Shown here in pieces: positions 37,138 through 52,100 of a stretch of 64,000 nucleotides of DNA (position 1 is the first letter of the stretch; every line of letters starts with the position of its first letter). The notes beneath the pieces were generated by a model that saw only the letters and a list, made by a program, of their open reading frames with translations, did no database searches and was not told where the DNA came from. Made by a program: the position numbers and the translations under genes. Origin of the DNA: Nemopilema nomurai (lineage: Eukaryota; Cnidaria; Scyphozoa; Rhizostomeae; Rhizostomatidae); the NCBI GenBank assembly GCA_003864495.1, contig ML133495.1, positions 857,294 through 921,293 on the forward strand, in the 5' to 3' direction.

Positions 37138-40100
37138 GTCTGTACATTGGGTAGTTTTTATGGTTGGTAATGATGATATCTGGCTAAGATTTTCAGATTA
37201 TATGATGCATTTTGGAAGTCAGGAGGTAAACTGCAAACATGAAGTTGAAAATGAAATGAAACTGTAGCTAGTTTGTTCATATCAACGAGCTACCAGGAAA
37301 TCTATTAAAAAATAGATTTTCAAAATACAATTATCATCTAGCATGTAGTATGATAATGTTGGAATGAATTGTCCCACCTGCTTTATGTTGTGTTGTTGAC
37401 TAGTTTTTTACAATGGTCTGAAGAGTTGTTTCACTAGGCTACATAAACAGTGAATTTTTTCAGCCTACATCTGATTTAGATAAATAGAAAAATTATGAAA
37501 ATGTTTAGAGCATTAACAAAGTTCTTGCCTCCATGTCGCGAATATTGAAAACAAATTATTGTTATAATAGAGCAAGGATAGAATGCTTGGATATCCTTAA
37601 TTCCACTGCCATGATGTAAGGGGCAAGGCGAATAAGGCCCCATATACACTTCTCCACATATACCCAACAAGAGGCAATAACACGTTATGACACGCAGCCA
37701 ACCATATGACATCTCTTCCCGTTAGGTGAAGGATTATTTGAAAGGTCAACAGCTTTTTATTATCATTGTTAATTGCGTCACTGTTTCCGATCCGCCCTTC
37801 TTTAGTCTCTTTTGCTAATTTGCGGTATCAGTGTCTACAGGTGTTTGTGAAAAATTCAAGATAAGTCAATTCACGGTTTTATAGAAATATTCTGGGACTG
37901 GTTGTTTCTTTAATTTCGGTATTAAAACACTCTACCAAGAAATAGGCACGTATCGTTCAAACCATCTTTGTAGAAGTTCACGCATTTCGTTGCATCATAG
38001 TCAAATGGAACAGTGTTTTCATAGTGAAAGTGTCTCAATCGTTTCTTTACTAAAAAGGCTACCCGTTTGAAGCAAAATTCATCATTTGATCAGTTATATT
38101 ATGACGCAGAACGGAAAGATTTCGGAAGCTTTTGATAAACTAAATTGCAGTTGTGGACATCTCAGTGATGTCAAAACATGGTGTTTTCAGTAAGCGGCTT
38201 CTATATTAAGCACTACGTGTAGGTCATGTGATAAGTGTGGCAAAACATGTGGAAACACGTTCCATGTGATATGCGAGTGGGTTTGACCACGTGTGACCAT
38301 CACCAGGGCAACAAATTGAATTAGGATTCATGCTAATCCTCCTTAGCATTCAAAGGCAGTGGGTTATGTGACTTGTGTACTTGAGTCCAAACTTTTTATG
38401 ATTTCTCGAAAGGCAAATTTATGCCAATCTAGAATTTTTTTATGTAAATAGACTTGAATATTAGCTTGATATACAACAGAGGAAGGGAAAACAAGCTTTT
38501 CAAAAGCAGCAAATCAGCTCTGTCACCTTTGTTGTGAAGTAAAGTAACTAGAGATTTTTTTAAAATTACCATAATAATTTGTGCCGTTCATAACTTTTTC
38601 TCTAAAGTTGATATCGAGACCGTTATCTTTTATGAATTTAACGGTCATGAATTGTTTTTATATTTAGATACGCCCATTCCACCAGCACCCACGTTGCCCC
38701 CTCGTCCATCAGAAAGTAAGTCTATTTTTTGAAATCCTTGAGCGTGCGAGCCACTTTTATGAAATTTTAAATAGCTACTTCTAGATTTTTCGTTGATTTG
38801 AATCGAATCGACTGCAATGCATGGAAATGTTGATATTCTAAGCAATGGCCAACTGTTGGAAATTTTTCCTGCGAATTATTGTCTTTAGGCAAATATCTTG
38901 TTTACTCCGTCTTTAGAGACAAGTGTTTCCCAGTGTTCGCCAGTGGTTTAGAGGCACGTAGAAGGTAATTAAGACTGGGGAGAGTAAAGCAAAGAATGGC
39001 CGGTTTGTTAGTCAATACAGTTACGTTGCAAGTTACTTTTTCTTATGAAACAATAATGGGTTTGTATATTAAAGAAGCGCATAACAATTTGGTGTTTTGG
39101 GAACACCTACCTTTGGTCGTGTTGGCGATCACATTTTATTCACGCTTAACAATTTCCCTTTTTCCTGAACGCGTGGAACTAAGCTTGAAATTTGCTGCCA
39201 CACCACCGTGTATTTCCAGTGTGATTCTTTATATTAACGGTAAGATAATTATATGTTTACCTGGGCCCACCTGGCATGGCGAGCGGACAAAGCCCTAAGT
39301 GTTTACATGGAGATACTCCAGTCCGCTTGCCGAGAAGACCAACGGTCTCCTCCACAGGCGGTGTTGTACTTTCGAATCCAGCCCGGTAAATTGTCTAGAG
39401 GCCCGGTCAATAGTCTAGAGAGCGGTGGCATTTTCCCGACCCGGCCCGCTCGTTAATACAGGTGACGTCATGTAGCTGCGTTTGCACCGTGTTATGCCGG
39501 GCACGCCCGCCTACTGAGCCAATACATGCAGACCCGAGATGCAGACCCGATATGCAGACCCGAGATGCAGACCCGAAATGGCCTTCCACTCTTCTTACAT
39601 CCTACTGATTATTATGATTACGAAATGAGACTCTTACCCAGTCACATAATTGGCAAGTTTTTTTGACGATCACACTTACATTATATTCACTAACATACTG
39701 TTCATTTTCACTACTAACATACACCTTTCTTCATTTATTAACCTTGTACCTTTGCAGTGACAGACAATTATGAAGTATGTTAAAGTGACTTTAATATGTT
39801 TGGAATGAAATGAAAAGATTTTAAACCTGTTCTCCCCCCCCCCCCCCATAGATTTATTTTGTTTTGGTAAAGAGCGCAGTTGCGGCTCCAGTATAATGGG
39901 CTATGTTTCCAGCCATGTTTTCAGTGAAATGGGCTTTAAACAGGGTGGTAAGAATATCCAGAGCGATACACCGTGTCATGCTAGCCAGTTCGTGGTCTGC
40001 ACACAGGTGATCAAGGAAGCTAGTGACGAGTTAATCATTTTACAGGCTGCAAATGTTTACCCAAAAATTTCGCAATGCTAGTCTGCTGTTTGTTTGGGTT

Positions 40101-43100
40101 TAGGATAAATGAGCTTTAGACATGGCACAAGCTAGACCGTTTGTCTTTCGTCGATTCAATTTGTCAAGTTAATGAAACGGAAAGGCCCTGGCTGCTACTT
40201 AAACAAACACAAACCAAACATTCAATTCTTTATCAGATTCAAAGACCCTTCTACTTCCAACTAAAGAAAGTTTTTTGGACCTTCACAATTCAAAGTTCCC
40301 TAAACAAAGCCTTTCTTTTGAATTAAGGAAATTTTAAGCTGGGGAAAAGAAATTATCATTTGAGAACCTCTTTCAGCATGAAGCGCCCTTGTGCCCAGTT
40401 TTTATTGTTATTTGTCTGACACTGCTTTGGTCAAGGCTAACCTGCTAACACCTCTTACTAACCATCGTTAACAACTCTTCCTTGATAGCAGAGAAATGCA
40501 AGTTAACAGCTCTTGGTACAATGTATAGAGGTAGCACCTCCACCACAATGTCTGGCTTCACTTGCCAGAGATGGGATTCTCAGACGCCACATAAGCACAA
40601 AGAGAATAAGCCAGAGGATCACCCTAACCTGGTTAATAACTATTGCAGAAATCCGGACCAGGAGCCGCGTGGGCCCTGGTGTTACACGACAAATCCACGG
40701 AAAAGATGGGATTATTGTGACATCAAGATGTGCAACAGTGGTAGGTCGTGAGTGCATCAAAGAAATCTTAGCATTGGCATTGTAATTCACGTTCTGCTTT
40801 TTACAGTTGCAATAATCTTGTGTACCCGAGCAACGTTAATTGGCAGTATTTTCCTCCTTTGAGTTGTAGCATTTTTGTTTTGCATGTGGTGGGAAATTGA
40901 ACTGAATGAGGGTTTCCTTTGTGACCGAGATGTATAACCACAAACGCACCTCAACTGAGCCAAGTTACGAAGCCTTATGTTGATGAATGAAGCAACCAAG
41001 TCAATGTCGTTTTTATATTAAGGCTGTTGAAAAAACTGAAGTTTTAAATTTCTGTTGAAGCCATCACACTTCAGTATCTCTTACTCGGTATTTGTGGTAG
41101 AACCTTCGATGTGTTACGAATGCCCTGGGGTACGGCCCATTTTGTGTTAACTAGCTTTACGATATCCATGGCCATTTATTGACAGTTATCTATGGAGAAG
41201 GAACATCGAAATTGACTAGTGGCTAAACGCAACCACATTCTTTTCCCGCCTTTTTGTGCAAAGTCATGGAGCTTAATGGTAGTTCTTACCAAAATGTTTC
41301 ATAATGATCATTTTCTTTTCGGCCGTCACAAGCGGCTGTTTTTTTCTCCGTTAGGTTTTGTTTGATGCTCTGAAGCTTTCAATCTGCTATCGTCCGTGTG
41401 ATAGGTTTTTGATTCGTGACATATGAATTATTATTTCGCTTTTGGAGCGGAAATACTTAATTGAAAAGGGCACCTATCCGAGGATAGGTCTTACGCATTT
41501 CCTGCCTCGGTTTGCCGCGAACATAGTTCGTTGCCAATGTTTCTCTTCCCGGCACGTGCTGGGTACTAGTCAGTGGTCTATGTGGACCTATAGTTGTCAG
41601 ATCGCCAGCTTGCCGCGTCCCTCTCCCAGATGACGCGTCCCTCGCAGTCCTAAAATAGCATTCGTGGCAATGCAAGATGTATCTAGTGGTTTTGTCCAAG
41701 CTCTTCCAAGAAATCACTACGTGGAAGAGCGATATTGTTTTTGCTTGATTGAAGCGTCAATAATTAAATGAATTTCGAAGAAAGCAAGCAACCCACCATT
41801 CATTGAATTTTTGCTTTTATTAAACTTTAGAATGTTGGACTTGTCTGATAGAAGACCTGTCACTTATGTTGATTCGTTTTTTCGATAGATTTCGTTTGTA
41901 TTGCATTCCCCTAGCAATGGTGACTTTGATGCATATCCATTTGATGCAGTTATAGCTGATAATTTTGCACATAATCAAAATTCCCATTTCATGCGCTTTT
42001 CGAGGAAAGCTAGACACAGCATGTCAACTAATTTTAGCGAATGAGTATATTATTCCTTGCTAAATTTCCCATGAAAAAGTCTTCTGACTCGAATAGTCAA
42101 TTTTTGTTCGATGTTGAAGGATCACGGCCAATTTAGCAACAACCTGTCACGAAATCTTGAATATCCTGATGTCCTAAGTTATTTGTGATTTTACACAAGA
42201 AACCCCAGATTCAGGTCTCTCATCTGATATTGTTAATGAAATAAAAGTCAGAAACAAAGGTGAAAAATGTGAAGATGACTCAGTTTCTCTTAAAGCAACC
42301 ATTTCAATCTAGCAGAATTTATGAACCTGTAAAATGTAAGCTTTATACTGTTATATGAACCGAATGACTAACTGGCGTGAAAACTGTGCTTATTGCTGCT
42401 AAGCTGTTATCATTGGTCGTCTTAACTTCTAGGTGCACCTTTCTCTTAAAGCCATTTCCATCTTGGACTGGGCCTGTTGTATATTTTTTTACCTTATGGA
42501 ACTTCTTTTTGTATGAGAATTATGAAGCTGTCAAACTAATTATTCACTGTGTAAAGGCAACAAAGCTGGTCTTTATCGTTAAGGAGAGGGAGAGAATTGG
42601 TCCTTAATTTTCAAATAGAACACTGAGAGACCGGTTGCTCTATCCCGCCCACTTCACTGCATTTGTTTTGGTCTCAACTTGAGTTCATTCAGCCCCATTA
42701 TTGGAAATAAATTTTACCTTCTTGTTTTCACAATCTCCCAATCTGGCTTACTCACTAGTTCCTTGTTGTTACAGGACCACTCCTATGCGAAGCTGGGTGG
42801 CATGGATTCAATAACAGCTGCTATCTTTTCCAAAAAGAAGGGAAGACGTGGTCGCAAGGGCGAGCCGAGTGCCAGATGCGTGGTGGAGACCTGGTTATCG
42901 TGGATAGTCAGGGTGAACACAACTTTCTCACCAATTTCATCAAAAGAGAAAACAAGGTCAGTTTACCTTTAAAGGTCTGTTTAAAGAGTGTAATCAATCT
43001 AGCGATGTTTATTTCAAAAGGGAGCATACTGGGTGTTCCTAGGGCTTTAGACTTCGAGTTCAGCCCTCGTCGTTATTGAGGGTCCAATAATATGCCTCCT

Positions 43101-46100
43101 TAGGGATTATTTCTTTGAATGTTATCCACGTGTGCAGTTTTTCTGGAGGAGTTCTCGTGACATCAAGTTACCCATTGATCAGTTATCTTTTTTGTTGCTG
43201 TTTTACGCACGGGGGGCTCTAAATTACAGCTGTGCTGAACGAGGATTCCACTTAATAAATTAGCAACTCCTGCATGCTAGGAAGCAATCCAATAATTTTT
43301 CCATAGTGTCTCTGTTGTAAACAGTGACTCGTTAACCAGGCGTTATCTAGTTATTAACCTATTTGGGTAAATGACGTTTAATTTTAGCGATCGATGACGA
43401 TTTTAGCGTTGAATTACGTTGACCGATGTTGACCTTGATATGACCTCAGCTTGATCCACGTATTCTTGAAATGGCCTTAGCCTAATCGATATTGACCTTG
43501 ATTCTTTGTGGGAGTCATATATTCATACCATGACATATATCCATACCTTCTATGGCTGTCTTATATCCATATTCAAAGTAGTGGAAGTTTTTAAATTTTT
43601 TAAGAGCTATCATGAGAAATAACTGAACCATCGAGAAGTGGGCGAAGGCTTCTCTGCCTCCTTGAATTATTGCTCACCTTGCTTAGCTTTTGTGATATCA
43701 AGGTCATTGTTATTTGCTGGTAGTAAGTAGCAGGAGTTTATCTAGCCGATAGGCGATTTCATGGATCGGCGGTAAAGTGGTTCTGCAGTATGGTAGAGCC
43801 AGTAAAGGGAGTGTTATTCATTATAGTCAAATCTTTTTCAAGTCTTACATCTTCAAGGCCACACCAAGATAAAGTTCACCCAATCATTTTTATTGGCAGT
43901 CAGTCTCCACGATCTTGACAGTCCTGTAGAAGCCTGGGCAGGACTGGTCATCAGAACTACACCCACAGAATTATGAAGACCAGTAAATTATTGTAAATGG
44001 GTTTTCCTGTCAATATTACAACCTATTCAGAAGCGTTCCTACTTGCAATATGTAAATTAGTTTTCCGGGAAGTTTAATTATTTTCCAAGATGCAAATACA
44101 TGCGGCTTCTTTAACTCCTGCCTCGTCACCATACACCTATCGAACGTCTTGTGGGTGGATTTCATTCACGGCGAAAAAGATTCATGTAGAGTATCTTGAA
44201 ATCGCCCATTTGTCAATTTTGTGTCACTACACTAAGAATTGAACTTCGCTCCAGATATTTACCAGCGCCGGGAAGCCTTGCAAAACGTGGCCAAGTCGAG
44301 TAGAAATTTTAGCATCGATTTGACAGCGTGTAGAATCCAACAAAAGTAAACTTAAATCATCTAGACTAGTCATCAATTATTGATGCATTGGTATAAAAGC
44401 GGATCTTAACTTGACGATCTTAGGAAAGCCTTCTGAATATATTTTAGGGCTACTGGATTGGCCTTACCGATAAGAATACGGAGGGCAAGTTCTTCTGGGT
44501 GGACGGCAGTCAGCTGAACGACTCAGTTGCATTCTGGGGCAGCAATGAACCAAGCAATGCCTTTGGTGGGGAAGATTGTGTCGAAATGTGGACGTGGTGG
44601 AACACGGGGCGATGGAACGACAACAGGTGCGCGATCAACCGCAACTTCATTTGTGAGAAAGTCGCAGGTAAGTGCACGTGTTCGCCTTAAAGTGTCTCCG
44701 TGGCAAAAGCAATTGGGGCGTTGCCTCAGTCCCACCTTTTCGTGTTAACTTTTGTAAATGATGTTTCTGTTGGAAATCTCAAAAAAGGACACTTAAACCC
44801 AGAATCCAATTTGCAAATGCAACCTATTTTTGGAAAGATGATCGTCGAAAAGAGCAACAAGTAATGACAAATGCATGAAAAATTGTTCTAAATGCAAGGC
44901 TCGTATACCAGATTCGCTGATCAAGCATATTTTGCTGTAGAACAGCTTACTTGCTGAACTCTGCAAGCATCAGAGAAACTGTACAGTCTTCAATTTATAT
45001 GCAAAAATATCTGGAATTTTCTTGTTTTAATTTTTACTTTTGAACACAGGCAAGTCAATGTGCCCTGAGGACTGGGTCACCTACAAGGACATGTGCTACC
45101 AAGTAAATGCACATCCCGAGCAGAAGAAGACCTGGCTCCAGGCAAGGTCCGCCTGCATGGCATACGACGATGCCAATCTAGTGAGCATTCATGACGTTGT
45201 GACGGTGCGCCTTCTCACCCAAGAATTCCAGTCCGTATTTACTCGCACTGGGTTCTTCTGGCATGGCCTAAATGATATCAATGTTGAGGGAACGTTCGAA
45301 TGGACAGACAAAACAACCGTGCAATACAAGCACTGGGCCCCGAACGAAGAAAGGAAGAATAACGATAATCTTGATTGCGTGAAAAGTGAACTGAGGTCCA
45401 CAAATGGATTGTGGTCTTTGGCAGACTGCAATTCAACATCAGAAAGGAACTACTATGTTTGTGCGAGGAAAAGAGGTATAGATAGAGATTTAGCATGCAA
45501 GACAATGTACGCTGAATATATTTATGTATGTTCGACTCATTCTCGATTCTGCATCTATTGTTTCAAGAGTTTGATTTGTCAGCGAACTGTAGATTTATGT
45601 CATGATAAATGAGTGCATTGCGAAAAGGTGAACCAGCACCTCTGGTATCTACATAATGCATAGGAACTATATATTCAGAGAATCTTCGGGATATTTAGAG
45701 AAGTGAAGTTTAGAGTTTGCTTTATTGATGAAACAAAAGGATCCCCATGTTGTTTATGGCTTTTCAATCTTTAGGAGCCCGTTTTCTTTAGTGCACAGCA
45801 AGTAATAGAAGACTTTTTCTGCAGAGTATGGCAGGTGTCACAGTCCACTTGGAATGGAGGACTTTCGAATCGCGGACAGTCAGATCACTGCCTCATCTCA
45901 GAAGTCGCAGACGACTCCGGCATCGTCAGGACGACGAAACGCAGTCAAAGGCTTTGGGCTCGACGGTTCATGGTGTGCGGCCACCAACGACAAGGTACCG
46001 ACCGCATCGTATGCTAACTGCGTTTCTTCTGCGTTTCTTTTGCGTTTCTTCTGCGTTTCTCCTGCGTTTGCAAAGCGACGTGAGTCTTAACGGAGAAACA

Positions 46101-49100
46101 GGACTTCTAATACAAATCAAACGTCGTGGGTTATCGCGATTCGTATCACATCAGGCAATATATCGTATATATTATCGTATCAGACCTTTCTATGTCAGTT
46201 TAAGTTGACGGCTGGTAGCATTTTACTATATCCCCCCCCCCCCCCCCCGTTCACTAAACTAGTACAGAGAAGCTAGTTTTATTTTTTTCGAGGAGTGGTC
46301 AACGATGCACTTAAGAAGGGTCACTGCGATAGTTTTTCGTGTCATTTGCTCAGGTTTTCATCATGAGACGCAACTCTAACCATGATGTAATTTTCATACA
46401 CAGAACCAATGGCTTCGTATCGATCTTGGGGAGTATTACACTGTGTCTTTTATTGGCATCCAAGGTCATACGTCAACAAGTGCATATGTCAAGACGTTTT
46501 TCTTGAAATACAGTCCAGACGGTATACGGTGGAGTGTGTATGGCTACAACCCGCCTACAGAGCCTTACAAGGTGATCCAGCCTTCTTTTTAAATGCGCAG
46601 AGTGTAAAATAGGCCTGTTTAGGTATAAAGTGGAACATTTTCTGTGCAAGAGTTTTCCGCTCCATTCTAGCTGACAATCTATTCGACCCTTCAGCTGGAA
46701 GGAGAAGACTGTTTGGTTTTCATCTTGTAGTTTCAAAAAACTGCTATTTGTGTAGTGGTAAATTGACTCAAGGAGGAGGACAGTTATTCAAGCCAGTTTC
46801 AAGCCAGCCAGTTTAATACATGTGTTGTGCTATTATAAACACGATTGGGTGTATTTGCACAAGTTTTAGAAACTGGTTTAAGAAACGATATTATCTCGGT
46901 GACTTTTCATATCCGTAGAAACTAATTCCTACGATCCAAAATTTAATATCTGCTTTGAACCTATTTTCTCCCCGTCTGATTCTTATAAAACGATTTCCTC
47001 TATATATGTTGACGTTCTCTATTCCACGAAGGTTTTGCAAGGAAACACGCCAAGTGACGAGAACAACGGTGCCTCCGTTGAGCTAACGCCACCTGTCAAG
47101 GCAACGCTGGTTGAAATTCACCCCCTCGACTGGTTCGGATCGATCTGTATGAGAGTAGAGGTCTACGGATGTCCCGCAGGTAGTGCTTTTCTGCCAAATG
47201 GTAGTTCCTCGGTCGTTGCCGTTATTCTAGATCTCGTAATTTCATTCTTGTTAATATGTAAAAACAGAGTTCATGTCATTAACGAATTTGTTAATGGATC
47301 CCTTTCAACTCCCGTTTTCCAACCTTTTTAAGTGCTACAGTTTGTTGTTGTCGCATGCACTACAAAGCTCCACGGGTTTTACTACTTCCTGGAACAGGGT
47401 CACGGCACCACTCTACTCGCTTGCTTTCCCTATGATCTGTTCTAGACGAGTAGCAAACAAGATAGAGTAATCCAGTAAAACGATAACGATATTGATGTTA
47501 ATGACTGTCAATTGTCATTAATGTTATCGCTATTGTTTACTTTGGGGGAAATTTAAGGAAGCTGATTTGCAAATAAACCATATTCGGTGATGTCTTTGAC
47601 AGTTGTTACCATTTCAATTTTGCTACGTTATGATTTTGTGGTGCACAAGAGCTATTTTGCGTAAGTGATATCGCCCTTGCTTCTTGTTCATTTGCACTTA
47701 AATTCATCGCGATTATATGTGATACACAAGACTGAATAAGCTAAACCTTTTAACATTAAAGGTAGATTTTTTTCCAATACCTCCCTTAGATATTCTTTAA
47801 ACTCGAGATCCAAAGCATTTTTACTCTTCTTATTGTAGTTGCCGAATCTAGTTGCGGAAGAGGCTGGCTGAAAAACGAAACACTAAATGCTTGCTACAAA
47901 GTTGGCCTGACACCTCTTCCCTGGGAAGGTAGGAATTTTACCAAGCATTGAATTATATCGAAACCGGACGTGTACTGATTGATGAAGGCCTGACGCGATT
48001 GGATGCAAATTTTTCATCTTGTAAGCGAAGAACTACTTAAGCAGTCATCTGACTATTCATGGACAAACATGGTAGTTTATTCACAAATTTTATTATTTAT
48101 ACTTTGTTTGCAGAACTCTGAACGGTGTAGCAGGTCCACAATGAAGTGGAACTTTTCTTTATACCTCACGAATCTTATTCACGTTTGCTTGAAATCCCAC
48201 CCAATGAAGAAATAGCTCACTCTTATTTTAAATGCTTTATGGAAAATGTCGGAATTCCAATAAGCTGCTCACAAAAATTTCCTTCATAAATTGCTTATTT
48301 TAGAATTTTTTTGGTTTTTCTTTTTAGTTGCCCGATCGAACTGTATGCTAGAAAATGGAGATCTACTGAGTGTTACGTCAATTTTGGAGACTTCATTCGT
48401 TTATAATCTCTTGATACCCCAGCAACCGAGGGTGTATGCCTTTTGGATTGGCCTTAATAACCGCGCTACCGATGGCATGTTTTCTTGGAGTGATGGCTCT
48501 GCTCTTACTATTGCGCTTTGGATAACCGGCAATCCAGTAGTCTATGACCGTAGATTTAGTAAGTAATTTGAAATTGCCAGTACTTCCTCTTTGTTAGTTT
48601 GGATGTTAAGCATCATTGATTGCTTATGGACGGGGGGTGCGGGGGGGGTGCGGGGGGTTGGGAGGTGTACTTGTTGTCATACTCGGACTAATCTTATAGT
48701 CAACCGGGCAAATCTTATAGTCACCCGGGCAAATCTTATAGTCAACCGGGCAAATCTTATGGTCACCCGGGCAAATCTTATAGTTACCCGGTCTTATAGT
48801 CACCCAGACAGCTTTGTAATATACCAGGCACCCTTTATAGTCATCCAGGCAATCCTTATTGTCACTCAGACACTCCTTATTGTCGCTTGACTGTGGTGCT
48901 GTGTTCGAGCATGTTATGTTTAAGCGGATTCCTCCGCAGGGAATTTTCTTTGTTGTCATAATACCTTTGGTAGGATATGCATGGTATTGATATATACTGG
49001 GGTCAAGATCTCTCCACCGCTTGAAATAACATACGCGTCCTATCATTCAAACCAACAGAGCGGTGCTTTCTAAAGGTGCCTGTTTACTTACTTTTGCTTT

Positions 49101-52100
49101 GCACGTGAGCAGTTTTGTGAATGGAGCAAAGATGTTTTCCTAGTTAGCAAAGATGTATTTAGCATAATGTCTTCGAGCCGCTTTCTTATCCATTCTTATC
49201 ATTATCTATCCATTCTGGATAGGAAGGATGTTTCCTCGGGGTATTGGTCCCTATTCAAGGCGGAAGTACATGTATACTGACAGCTCTGACCGTAGTTCGA
49301 GTAAGCATTTTCGAATGATCATTGCTTTCTCTTTGTTCCTGAATCTTTATACTGAGGGACATTGATTGCTTAAACGATTATTCACCCCTAGGCATACCCG
49401 GATACCTTTTTTTGTCACAAGACCTTCGGCATGCCCTGATTTATACCATAAGTGGTGATTTGTGAATCATAACAGGACAAGGGCCTTTCCGAGAAAATCT
49501 CCTAAATGCAACACAAACTTTATTAGGCAATATACCGTTTGAAATACTCTGGGGCTAAGATCTCTGTTACGTCTTGAAGCAATCATTGGTTGTCTTATCA
49601 CTCAAATAAACAAAAATTAAAATCGGAAAAATGCTTTTCTTATGGCCGAAGACCATATTTCAGCACTTTCCTGTTATAAGGAAGACATCATGTCTTAATT
49701 CTACACCGAATTGTTGGTCAGTAGCTTTAGAGTGCAAGTTGTTTATTCTCAGGCTGTTTTCTGCATTTGCCTTTTTAAATTCATCAATTATCGTGTTAGT
49801 CCTTTTTTGTAGTTCTTTTAGCGGGTTCCTGTGTTGGCCTACGACCGTATTACAACTCTTGGTTTAACACCGACTGTGCGAGCAGAAAGCCCTACATATG
49901 CAAGAAGAGATGTAAGTGGAATTTCGCTTTCTTGCGATTATGTTTAAATATTACTTTATAAACATGATTATATTTGTATTTAGTCCTTTATTTCAAGTAA
50001 TTTTATAAAGTATTGCTACAGGGGTATTTTGAAATCTAACTCAAAGATTCTTAGAATGTACCACTAACACCAGGTTGTTTTAAAGGCACATAGATTCGTT
50101 TTGCCAGTGCGTTGGGCTGTTGTCAAAAACTCAAGAACTTATTTTGAGTCGCTTGAAGTGAAATTGCGCTTGTACAACTGTTACGTAAATTTTAGTGTAT
50201 TATTTCACAAAGTGTGTTGCTTTTAAAAGATTATCTCTCCTTTGAAACAGTGTACTCGGCCAAAATACCAAAGGATAAATACACAGGAAGTAAGTGATTT
50301 TGTTTTTTTGTTATTTTCGACTTGCTTTTTAACTTTTGAAAATTTCCAGAATAACCGTATTGTTGGGCAGTTACGTATCATGTATTTTGGAGATTGAAGG
50401 TCATTTCAATTTCAAGAGTTGCAAGTTCTACGATACAGAATGTTAAGTGGCGCTTTCTAGGTCATTTTTTCTTATTCGAGCCATTAAAGGAATTAAAGTG
50501 TAAGTTACCCTATCTGAATCTAAAGGTGATACACAGTACATCTAGGTGATACATCAAGTAAAACTTCTTTATTTTTTGTTGAGGATGGGTCAGTCTCGTT
50601 GATTACTACTGGCCCTTGAGCGATGTTGAAAATGGCACGATAGCTGGTTCGAGAATGGGTTTTGCATCCGGTACCTTCACCGCACAGAGTGTTTCATTGT
50701 ATCAGGGCATCAAGCGCCAGGCATTAGCTTTTGATGGGCAGACCTCCATTGTCATCATCAAGGGCTTCGAGCAGACCTGCGTTAGTGACCCGTCTCGGTG
50801 TGCCAACGGGATGACTGTCATGATGCTGCTGAACCTGGACCGCACTATGTCCTCCACCTCTGGAAGGCGGTACCTGCTTGATATCATGGGTCCTGGTAAT
50901 AACGATGCTGCTGGTTTTTATGCGTACGTCGACGACGGGAGACTTGGCGTCTACCTAAGAAGTACTCATCACGCGTGGCACTCAATCATTACTCCGTCTC
51001 TCGGCAATTGGTTTCACTTCGCTTTCATCTGGAACGAGGCTTCCGGTCTGTCACTTTTCTTGAACGGCCAAAAAGTGTGAGTTGTCTTTCGTCAATCAGT
51101 TGTTAAACTATACGCTTATGCATCGACATCGACTACCAATCAAGTACATGCAGTGCTACTCGTATATTGGCAAGAATTAGCACCACAGTTATACAATAAC
51201 AGCTGTGTTGTTTTCTCGACAGTCGCGTAGAAGCCTGTTGTAGGCCTTATACTTTGTTTTAGGCATTGTGCACGTTTTGTAATTTTTCTTTTGGAATGCA
51301 GGGTAACTGATAATGCCGGAACAAGAACAGGCAGCGTAACAGTGGATCGAATCTTCGACTTGCGCATTGGAAAAGCATTTGGCGTGTCCGCACCTGGCTT
51401 GGCTAAGTTCAAAATTATGTCCTTAGCCATCAATAAGGAATCATCATCACCTGATTTAATCGAGAAAGTCTACAATCAAGGTAACATTGGAAATACGCAG
51501 CTTTCCCATAGAACATCCAAGCTTTATTTTGCTTTTCTTTGATCGATTGTCTCACTATTTTTAAGGTTATGTATAGATGGTCTTGTGTGAGGTTTTTTTG
51601 AGTATGCAAAAAACAAGTGACCGCTGTCCAGAGTTACCGCAGTTGTGATATGCATAGGCTCTTCCTTTCTATATGCAATGGAGAGTGGCAACGATATGCT
51701 TTTATCAGTACAGATTGCTTGTGTTATACAGTGAATCCTCGCTGAAACGCAGATACCCTCGCTGAAACGCAGATACCCTCGCCGAAACGCAGATACCCTC
51801 GCCGAAACGCAGATACCCTCGCTGAAACACAGATACCCTCACTGAAACGAAGATTACGTCGCCATGCATGGGTTACCTCGCTATAATGAGATTGACTATT
51901 GGTGGCTTTTACAAATCTCTCGAATTTTTTAAACTGTTATTTTGAGCATTATTAATGATGATTTTGTTTTGATATTTCATAGAAATGGGTGGGTGTGCAG
52001 CCGGATGGATACCATTTGGTGACCACTGCTATGAGTTTAACACCAACGCGCGTCGATTCTCTAATGCGAGGTTGGACTGTGAACTGAGAGGGGCCGGCCT

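Noticed and set aside
39240..39600. GC-rich segment inside the lectin intron as a separate gene or element
   Set aside because: No terminal repeats or coding signature could be defined beyond the 13-base minisatellite.
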